Below the pieces are notes generated by a model, which saw only the letters and a list, made by a program, of their open reading frames with translations, searched no databases and was not told the DNA's origin. Made by a program: the position numbers and the translations under genes. From contig CAKMZU010000068.1 of NCBI GenBank assembly GCA_929200485.1, positions 1-12,698 on the forward strand: a stretch of 12,698 nucleotides of DNA, written 5' to 3'. Of the stretch, positions 7,208-12,698 are shown piece after piece. Positions within the stretch are counted from its first letter, which is position 1. Every line of letters begins with the position of its first letter. The stretch is from an uncultured Gammaproteobacteria bacterium (GTDB taxonomy: Bacteria > Pseudomonadota > Gammaproteobacteria > Pseudomonadales > DT-91).

Positions 7208-7395
7208 GGTGCAATTTTCGATGTAAATAAGCTGTTTAGAGTCTTTCAAGGTGGGTGGGTTCGATTATTTTTATAAAATGACTAATTGTTCACTCACTAC
7301 ATTCGCGCATCCGACTGTAGCCGTTTGCAAAGGGTGAATGAACCTGATTCAATGCCTAGTAGATCAGGTTAAATTGATTGCTGGGTAGATATTGC

Positions 7396-7480
7396 ATTCA
7401 AAACCGCCCTTCGAAACGCTCAGTGCGCGTGGATTGTCTGCTCTTTTATACATCCTGAGCTTGTCGAAGGATGTTTGAAT
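7396..7480. repeat. REP-like doublet (inverted pair) upstream of the polysaccharide operon
   Basis: The left arm (7396-7427) contains ATTCAAA, CCTTCGA and GCTCAG. The right arm (7451-7480) carries the same blocks in reverse complement: CTGAGC, TCGAAGG, TTTGAAT. A 23-base spacer lies between. The inner part of the right arm, CCTGAGCTTGTCGAAGG, is a motif I recall as very common in extragenic palindromes of proteobacteria. The pair could fold into a long imperfect hairpin, like BIMEs, which bind gyrase or protect mRNA ends in enterobacteria. It lies in the 376-base gap (7208-7583) between the minus-strand small protein and the operon; I see no gene in that gap. Confidence 0.6.
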
Positions 7481-7495
7481 CATGCGGCAAGCAGA

Positions 7496-7523
7496 TTGAC
7501 CTAACGTACTGCGAGGCTATCTG
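7496..7523 (+). promoter_or_regulatory. Candidate promoter of the polysaccharide operon
   Basis: TTGACC (7496-7501, 5 of 6 to the -35 consensus) is followed after 16 bases by TATCTG (7518-7523), a poor -10. It lies about 60 bases before the first gene and just after the REP-like pair. It is the best placed candidate by eye, with a weak -10. No JUMPstart/ops element (GGCGGTAG) was found here. Confidence 0.3.
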
Positions 7524-7583
7524 AGAAAAGCTGCGTAGATAAAACAATAATAAAAACCAACACTAAACGATCAAATAACACTC

Positions 7584-8744
7584 ATGAACGTGCTGATTTG
7601 CCACAATGCTTACCAGATTTATGGTGGTGAAGACTATGTGGTCTCCGCAGAAAAAGCATTGCTCGAACAATATGGCCATAAGGTTTCTTTATGGACGGTC
7701 ACTAATGATGCGATCACAGGTTTGTTGGGTAAGGTCAAGGCAGGGCTGAGCGCTAGCTATAATAAGCAATCAAAACAAACCCTGAAGCAGTTGCTAGACA
7801 AGGATCGACCGGATGTTGTGCATGTGCATAACTTTTTTCCTTTGATGTCACCTTCTATTTTTGATGCTTGTCAGGAAATGGGCGTGCCTGTTGTGCAAAC
7901 CTTGCATAATTTCCGATTGTTTTGCGCGAAGGGTACATTAAATCGTGATGGGCAGTACTGTGATCAGTGTTTAAACAAATCGCCTTATCAAGCCGTTAAA
8001 TATGGTTGTTACCGAGATTCAAAGCTTCAGACTATACCAGTTGCCAGGATGATTGATAAACACAGGCAGGAGAAGACCTTCGTTGACAAGGTTGATCGAT
8101 TCATTGCGCTGACGGCGTTTTCACAATCAAAATTTGTGCAATACGGTATACCTTCTGAAAAACTGGTGATTAAACCCAATTTCTTAAAATCTGAACGAGC
8201 CCCGACACCGCTGTCGATGCGAGATATTCCGGCACTATATGTTGGGCGATTAAGTGAAGAGAAGGGAATTGATACGCTAATCAAAATGTCTGAAAAGCTT
8301 CCCTTCCCTCTTAAAGTACTCGGTGCAGGACCATTGCAATCCGCAATTGAGAAAGCGAAAAATATTGATTATTTAGGTGTGGCTGATCACGAAGGTGTTT
8401 TGGAAACGCTAAGCCGAGCGCGAGTGCTAATTTTGCCGTCTATTTGCCCGGAGAGTGGGCTTGCTCTGTCGGTAAAAGAAGCCATGATGATGGGGGCTGC
8501 TGTAGTTGTTAGTGATATAGGTTCGCTCGGTGAAGTGGTTCAACATGAAGTGACAGGTTTGAAAGCTGCAGTGAATGATGTTGATGAATTTGTAGAAAAC
8601 ATTACTCGATTGGTTGCAGATGACTCACTATGGCAATCTGTGAGTGATGCAGCTGTGGAGTTTGCTAACGAAAACTACACCCCTGAAAAAAATATTGAGC
8701 AGCTACTGGCCATTTACCAAGGAGTGATTGATGAGAAAGCGTAG
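7584..8744 (+). CDS. Glycosyltransferase family 4 (GT-B fold), polysaccharide assembly
   Basis: This 386-residue retaining glycosyltransferase would act at the inner membrane face, moving a sugar from a nucleotide donor to a growing lipid-linked glycan; donor and acceptor cannot be read from the sequence. The N-terminal acceptor lobe begins with VLICHNAYQIYGGEDYVV, typical of GT4 enzymes, and has DVVHVHNFFPL near 76-86. Cysteines 114, 126, 129 and 142 form a C-x11-C-x2-C-x12-C cluster that may bind a metal. The donor lobe has YVGRLSEEKGIDTL near 219-232 and PESGLALSVKEAMMMG from 289. The two conserved glutamates, 290 and 299, are separated by eight residues rather than the usual seven. The start is set by homology, since no ribosome site precedes ATG 7584. 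It is the first gene of the operon, and its 3' end overlaps the next gene by 14 bases. Confidence 0.9.
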   Translation: MNVLICHNAYQIYGGEDYVVSAEKALLEQYGHKVSLWTVTNDAITGLLGKVKAGLSASYNKQSKQTLKQLLDKDRPDVVHVHNFFPLMSPSIFDACQEMGVPVVQTLHNFRLFCAKGTLNRDGQYCDQCLNKSPYQAVKYGCYRDSKLQTIPVARMIDKHRQEKTFVDKVDRFIALTAFSQSKFVQYGIPSEKLVIKPNFLKSERAPTPLSMRDIPALYVGRLSEEKGIDTLIKMSEKLPFPLKVLGAGPLQSAIEKAKNIDYLGVADHEGVLETLSRARVLILPSICPESGLALSVKEAMMMGAAVVVSDIGSLGEVVQHEVTGLKAAVNDVDEFVENITRLVADDSLWQSVSDAAVEFANENYTPEKNIEQLLAIYQGVIDEKA

Positions 8745-9486
8745 CACCGTACTGAGTATGCAGGTTGATCAGGTGACGATGCCAATCTTTCTTGATCGTG
8801 TGAGAGGCTGGGCAAGCGATTCGATTGGGCGTTATGTCTGCGTCTCAAATGTGCATATGTGCATTGAGTGTGTCAATGATGATGGTTTTCAAACGGTTGT
8901 AAATAACGCAGATACAGTTGTGGCGGATGGTCGCCCGATCTTCTGGGCACAAAAACTGCTAGGTGCAAAAGAATCAGAACAGCTTCGCGGCTATGACATA
9001 ACGTTAGCTTTGTGCGAGCTTGCTGAAAAAGAAGGATTAAAAGTGGGGTTCTACGGCTCAAGCCAGAATGTTTTGGATGCGATGCAATTAGAGCTTAAGC
9101 GTCGTTTCCCTCTGCTTGATATGGTCTATGCCTGTTCGCCGCCTTTTCGAGAATTAACCATCGATGAAACACAGAAGATACAAGGCGACATTAATGAGTC
9201 AGATTGTGATTTATTATTTGTAGGTTTAGGCTGCCCAAAGCAAGAGCGATGGATGAGTGAGAATAAAACTGCACTGAATTGCACCATGTTTGGTGTGGGT
9301 GCAGTTTTTGACTTTTTGGCTGGAAATAAAGATCATGCGCCACGATGGATGCAGCAAACGGGGTTAGAATGGCTCTTTCGATTATTGACTGAACCTAAAA
9401 GGCTCTGGCGCCGATATCTGACAACAAATCCAAAGTTTGTAGCTCTTTTAGCTGGGCAATTAATTAAACAATCATTAAGGCGTTAA
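8731..9486 (+). CDS. WecG/TagA/CpsF family glycosyltransferase (GT26)
   Basis: GT26 enzymes transfer UDP-activated sugars such as N-acetylmannosamine, its uronic acid, or glucose onto an undecaprenyl-linked sugar at the inner membrane. The 251-residue protein has the usual length. It shows SNVHM with Asn40, TVVADGRPIFWAQKLLG with Asp66 at the position of the TagA catalytic aspartate, RGYDIT, LLFVGLGCPKQERWM, and FGVGAVFDFLAGNKDHAPRW. The C-terminal tail is basic and aromatic (GLEWLFRLLTEPKRLWRRYL), the part known in TagA and WecG to mediate membrane docking. A TTG at 8728 is in frame, but ATG 8731 is preferred: AAGGAG ends at 8724, six bases upstream. The start overlaps the end of the GT4 gene, implying coupled translation, and the stop directly abuts gmd. 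The exact sugar is not inferable. Confidence 0.92.
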   Translation: MRKRSTVLSMQVDQVTMPIFLDRVRGWASDSIGRYVCVSNVHMCIECVNDDGFQTVVNNADTVVADGRPIFWAQKLLGAKESEQLRGYDITLALCELAEKEGLKVGFYGSSQNVLDAMQLELKRRFPLLDMVYACSPPFRELTIDETQKIQGDINESDCDLLFVGLGCPKQERWMSENKTALNCTMFGVGAVFDFLAGNKDHAPRWMQQTGLEWLFRLLTEPKRLWRRYLTTNPKFVALLAGQLIKQSLRR

Positions 9487-10620
9487 ATGAAGAAAGTCGC
9501 ACTGATTACAGGTATTACGGGACAGGATGGATCATACCTTGCTGAATTTCTGTTAGAGAAAGGCTATGAGGTGCACGGCATTAAGCGTCGTGCGTCGTCA
9601 TTTAATACCGAGCGGATTGATCACCTTTATCAAGACCTTCATCAACCTGATGTTCGTATGACCCTGCACTATGGTGATCTGAGCGATACGTCTAATCTGG
9701 TTCGCTTAATAAAAGATATTGAGCCGGATGAAATTTATAATCTGGCTGCGCAAAGTCATGTGGCGGTCAGCTTTGAATCGCCAGAATATACGGCAGATAT
9801 TGATGCTATTGGTACGTTACGTTTATTGGAAGCGATTCGTTTATTGGGGTTTGAGAAGCAAACACGATTTTACCAGGCCTCTACTTCTGAGCTTTATGGC
9901 TTGGTTCAGGAAGTGCCTCAAAAAGAAAGTACGCCATTTTATCCACGTTCACCTTATGGTGTGGCTAAACTCTATGCCTATTGGATTTGTGTTAATTATC
10001 GCGAAGCTTATGGCATGTATGCTTGTAACGGTATTTTGTTTAACCATGAATCATCTCGCCGAGGCGAAACCTTTGTGACTCGCAAGATTACCCGCGGAGC
10101 AGCCAATGTCACTTTAGGCATTGATGAGTGCCTTTATATGGGAAATCTGGATGCCAAGCGAGACTGGGGGCATGCCAAAGATTATGTTGAGGCGCAGTGG
10201 TTAATGTTACAGCAAACACAGGCACAAGATTTTGTCATTGCAACCGGTGAACAGCGAAGTGTTCGAGAATTCCTTGAGTTAGCTTTTGCGGGCGTGGGTG
10301 TTACCTTAAGATTTGAAGGCGAAGGTGTTGAAGAAGTAGGTATTGTGGAGCGTCTTGCATCAACCGCATTAGTTGATATGGATGAGCAAAAAATTCAAGT
10401 TGGGCAAACCATTGTAAAAATCGATCCCAAGTATTATCGCCCTGCTGAAGTGGAAAGCTTATTAGGGGATCCATCCAAAGCGAAACGCGAATTAGGTTGG
10501 TCACCAAAAACCACGTTGCAGACAATGGTTGATGAGATGATTGCTTACGATGTTGATCAGGCAAAACGCCATTTGTTACTTGAGAGAAAAGGGTTTCAGG
10601 TCAACACTGTAAAAGAATAA
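9487..10620 (+). CDS. gmd: GDP-mannose 4,6-dehydratase
   Basis: Gmd converts GDP-D-mannose to GDP-4-keto-6-deoxy-D-mannose using bound NADP, the first step to GDP-L-fucose and related 6-deoxy sugars, in the cytoplasm. The 377-residue protein has an extended SDR fold. The dinucleotide motif [13 protein letters not shown] lies at the N-terminus, with the NADP-contacting [16 protein letters not shown] after it. The catalytic set Thr133, Glu135, Tyr157 and Lys161 falls in STSELYG and SPYGVAK, one residue offset from E. coli Gmd. [20 protein letters not shown] and [14 protein letters not shown] are the substrate-binding signatures. [15 protein letters not shown] precedes the C-terminus. ATG at 9487 touches the previous stop codon and has TAAGG six bases upstream, within the GT26 gene. 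The next gene encodes the following enzyme of the pathway. The identification is firm. Confidence 0.98.
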   Translation: MKKVALITGITGQDGSYLAEFLLEKGYEVHGIKRRASSFNTERIDHLYQDLHQPDVRMTLHYGDLSDTSNLVRLIKDIEPDEIYNLAAQSHVAVSFESPEYTADIDAIGTLRLLEAIRLLGFEKQTRFYQASTSELYGLVQEVPQKESTPFYPRSPYGVAKLYAYWICVNYREAYGMYACNGILFNHESSRRGETFVTRKITRGAANVTLGIDECLYMGNLDAKRDWGHAKDYVEAQWLMLQQTQAQDFVIATGEQRSVREFLELAFAGVGVTLRFEGEGVEEVGIVERLASTALVDMDEQKIQVGQTIVKIDPKYYRPAEVESLLGDPSKAKRELGWSPKTTLQTMVDEMIAYDVDQAKRHLLLERKGFQVNTVKE

Positions 10621-10634
10621 AGTCTATTTGGATA

Positions 10635-11603
10635 ATGATGAATAAAGATAAGAAAATTTTTATTGCAGGCAGCCGGGGAATGGTAGGCTCTGCAATTCAG
10701 CACAGGCTCCAGCAATCGGGTTTTACCAATCTGTTAACTGCAAGCCGAGCTGAGTTGGACTTAACCTGTCAGCAAAATGTGGCTGACTGGATGGCGGCCA
10801 ATAAACCCGATGTCGTTATCATAGCAGCGGCTAAAGTTGGTGGCATTCATGCGAATAACACATACCCTGCTCAGTTTATCTACGAAAACCTGATGATTGA
10901 ATCGAACCTGATCCATGAGGCTTACGTACAGGGATGTGAACAGTTAATTCTATTAGGGAGCTCTTGTATTTACCCTAAATTTGCCAAACAGCCCATGAAT
11001 GAATCGGAGCTTCTGAAAGGTGCATTGGAGCCAACCAATGAGGCATATGCAGTCGCTAAAATTGCCGGGATTAAATTGTGCGAATCTTACAATCGTCAAT
11101 ATGGCTGCGATTTTCGCTCATTAATGCCCACCAATTTATATGGGCCTAATGACAATTATCACCCAGATAATTCCCATGTGATCCCTGCTATGCTGCAGCG
11201 CTTCCATGAGGCGAAAATTGCCAATGATAAATCTGTCACCGTTTGGGGGACGGGTACACCGAAACGCGAATTTCTTTATGTGGATGATTTGGCAGCGGCT
11301 TGCGAGCATGTGATGTTAATAGATAAAGCAGAATTAAATGGCATTGTGGAACCGATGCAGAGTCATATTAATGTCGGAACGGGGCAGGATGTCACTATCA
11401 GAGAACTGGCTGAAACCATTAAGGCAGTCGTTGGTTTTGAAGGCGAACTGATTTTTGATACGGATAAACCTGATGGCACACCGAGGAAATTATTGGATGT
11501 CTCATTGATTCATTCGTTAGGGTGGAAGGCTCAGGCAGGATTAAAAGAAGGTTTGACCAAGGCTTACGATTGGTTTTTGGAAAATGACCTAAGAAAAAAA
11601 TAA
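10635..11603 (+). CDS. fcl: GDP-L-fucose synthase (Fcl/WcaG)
   Basis: This bifunctional epimerase-reductase turns GDP-4-keto-6-deoxymannose, the Gmd product, into GDP-L-fucose with NADPH. At 322 residues it matches the family length. The N-terminal [15 protein letters not shown] is the cofactor motif, and [19 protein letters not shown] is characteristic. [16 protein letters not shown] holds Ser109 and Cys111; [11 protein letters not shown] holds Tyr138 and Lys142; [19 protein letters not shown] contributes the active-site His. These correspond to E. coli Ser107, Cys109, Tyr136, Lys140 and His179 with a two-residue shift. [12 protein letters not shown] is near the C-terminus. Two tandem ATGs occur at 10635 and 10638; GGA at 10630-10632 is better spaced for the second, so the protein may be 321 residues. 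A 14-base gap follows gmd, and 72 bases precede the next gene. Confidence 0.98.
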   Translation: MMNKDKKIFIAGSRGMVGSAIQHRLQQSGFTNLLTASRAELDLTCQQNVADWMAANKPDVVIIAAAKVGGIHANNTYPAQFIYENLMIESNLIHEAYVQGCEQLILLGSSCIYPKFAKQPMNESELLKGALEPTNEAYAVAKIAGIKLCESYNRQYGCDFRSLMPTNLYGPNDNYHPDNSHVIPAMLQRFHEAKIANDKSVTVWGTGTPKREFLYVDDLAAACEHVMLIDKAELNGIVEPMQSHINVGTGQDVTIRELAETIKAVVGFEGELIFDTDKPDGTPRKLLDVSLIHSLGWKAQAGLKEGLTKAYDWFLENDLRKK

Positions 11604-11675
11604 GCAATCATTGTTGAGCGTTTGATTGAGATAGACGCTTGGCGCTGGAAGATAAAATAATAATCAAGGCAAGAC

Positions 11676-12698
11676 GTGACACAAACAGGATTCATAAGAA
11701 GCCATCAATGGCTGGTTAGCCTTTGTCAGCGGCTGTTTGATCAGGGCATTATATTTGCGGCATTAATGCTTGCGATTGTACTCCGAGATTTGCCTGTCAA
11801 TATGGCTGATCGAGGGTATTTACTCGCGGCTATTTTGGCCGGTGCCTGCTTCTATGTGTTTGCCATTCATTTAAAATTGTACCAGTCCTATCGAACGGTC
11901 AGTCTTGCAAAACCACTTGGCGTGTTGTTGCAAGTATGGTTTCTAACGGTCGTTGCGTTAGTGATGTTATCGTTTGCATTGAAATCCAGTGCCTATTTCT
12001 CTCGAATTGTCATGGGATTGTGGTTGATTATCACGCCCGCAATGATGATTCTCTCGAGAGTTCTCATTCGTGAATGTTTAAAACGTCTTAGAATTGACGG
12101 TAGAAATTCCAGAAAATTGGTGGTTGCCGGATGGAGTGATCGAGCGGCACTGTTGATTGAAGAGCTCAATAAAAACCCCTGGATGGGCTATCGTGTGGAA
12201 GGGTGCTTTGATGAAAAACCGCCTGCTGCTGATGTAGACTATTTAGGCAATCTTGAAGCCTTGGTGTATAGCGCCCGAGATAATACCTATGATGCGATTT
12301 ACATTGCCTTGCCAATGGAATCCTCTGAGTCGATACGTCACCTGATTAAACGGTTAAGTAATAGCTCCACCCCTGTGTATTATTTGCCCGATTTGTTTGT
12401 CAGTCATTTGATGGGTGGCAAAATTGCTTACGTGGGTGATATGCCTGCGGTGAGTATCTACGGTAATCCTTATGAAGCAGGTGGTGCAATCCTTAAGCGT
12501 CTGGAAGATGTACTGCTTTCTGCGCTGATTTTATTGCTCATTAGCCCGTTGATGTTGATTATTTCCTTGTTGATTAAGCTCACGTCAAAGGGGCCTGTTA
12601 TCTTTAAGCAAAAACGTTACGGTCTCGCAGGCAATGCCATTGAAGTTTATAAATTTCGAACCATGTTTTTGCATGATGATTCAGGAGTCGCTCAGGCC
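11676..12698 (+). CDS. wcaJ: WcaJ-type undecaprenyl-phosphate sugar-1-phosphate transferase, cut by window end
   Basis: The frame is open for 341 codons and runs off the window; the family is usually about 460 residues, so the last quarter is missing. These inner-membrane enzymes start glycan synthesis by moving a sugar-1-phosphate, glucose in E. coli WcaJ, from UDP-sugar to undecaprenyl phosphate. GTG 11676 is the first start after an in-frame stop at 11661, with AAGG (11666-11669) six bases upstream. Four N-terminal membrane helices span about residues 20-36, 46-66, 78-100 and 105-125. A Rossmann-like domain follows (KLVVAGWSDRAALLIEEL, then GYRVEGCFDE). The sugar transferase domain begins near residue 272: KRLEDVLLSALILLLISPLM is the re-entrant helix, then KGPVIFKQKRYGLAG and KFRTM at 326-330. 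The visible end, DDSGVAQA, sits just before the catalytic acidic region. Sugar specificity is uncertain. Part of the same operon as gmd and fcl. Confidence 0.93.
   Translation, partial: MTQTGFIRSHQWLVSLCQRLFDQGIIFAALMLAIVLRDLPVNMADRGYLLAAILAGACFYVFAIHLKLYQSYRTVSLAKPLGVLLQVWFLTVVALVMLSFALKSSAYFSRIVMGLWLIITPAMMILSRVLIRECLKRLRIDGRNSRKLVVAGWSDRAALLIEELNKNPWMGYRVEGCFDEKPPAADVDYLGNLEALVYSARDNTYDAIYIALPMESSESIRHLIKRLSNSSTPVYYLPDLFVSHLMGGKIAYVGDMPAVSIYGNPYEAGGAILKRLEDVLLSALILLLISPLMLIISLLIKLTSKGPVIFKQKRYGLAGNAIEVYKFRTMFLHDDSGVAQA

Noticed and set aside
7531..7553. AGATAAAACAATAATAA before the GT4 gene resembles AGATAAAATAATAAT before the WcaJ-like gene (11650-11664), perhaps a shared control site.
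   Set aside because: Both are low-complexity A/T runs; the similarity is expected by chance in leaders of this composition.
7500..7583. Search for a JUMPstart/ops element for RfaH control of the polysaccharide operon.
   Set aside because: The core GGCGGTAG is absent; GCTGCGTAG near 7530 is not close enough.
9719..10078. A 119-codon plus-strand frame inside gmd.
   Set aside because: The gmd frame is conserved with catalytic residues throughout; the other frame gives a Met/Trp-rich shadow sequence.

Overview
The window looks like chromosomal DNA of an AT-leaning gammaproteobacterium. The strongest taxonomic marker is a full-length RapA (HepA) that keeps nearly the same residue numbering as the E. 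coli protein. The Gmd and GDP-fucose synthase genes also resemble the enterobacterial colanic-acid enzymes closely. I cannot name the genus from the sequence alone.

Layout. Positions 1-1074 hold an orphan secreted protein (74-721) followed by gene-poor, decayed-looking DNA containing a solitary copy of a terminal inverted repeat (752-770). Positions 1075-3114 (minus) encode an exported M13 (neprilysin/PepO-type) zinc metallopeptidase. Directly upstream of it on the same strand is what looks like a small two-helix membrane protein broken by one frameshift (3121-3290). The 870-bp gap before rapA holds a 167-bp MITE-like element (3408-3574) whose ends match the solitary repeat at 752-770, a degenerate direct repeat, a possible 24-30 residue membrane peptide (3703-3789) and the probable rapA promoter region. 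rapA occupies 3988-6819. A small membrane-associated protein of unknown function lies convergent to it (6929-7207, minus).

From 7584 to the right edge runs a tightly packed plus-strand polysaccharide operon: a GT4 glycosyltransferase, a WecG/TagA/CpsF (GT26) glycosyltransferase, gmd, a GDP-L-fucose synthase gene (fcl), and the start of a WcaJ-type polyprenyl-phosphate sugar-1-phosphate transferase cut by the window end. Gmd and Fcl convert GDP-mannose to GDP-L-fucose. The WcaJ-like enzyme would load the first sugar on undecaprenyl phosphate, and the GT26 and GT4 enzymes would add further sugars, so the locus probably builds a fucose-containing exopolysaccharide, capsule or O-antigen-like glycan. 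A REP-like inverted repeat pair (7396-7480) sits between the minus-strand gene and this operon.

No clearly new biological system is visible. The items most worth a second look are the short inverted-repeat element with its solitary relative, the frameshifted small membrane gene abutting the M13 peptidase, the REP-like doublet at the operon's head, and the tiny membrane ORF upstream of rapA. No tRNA, rRNA or CRISPR array was seen.
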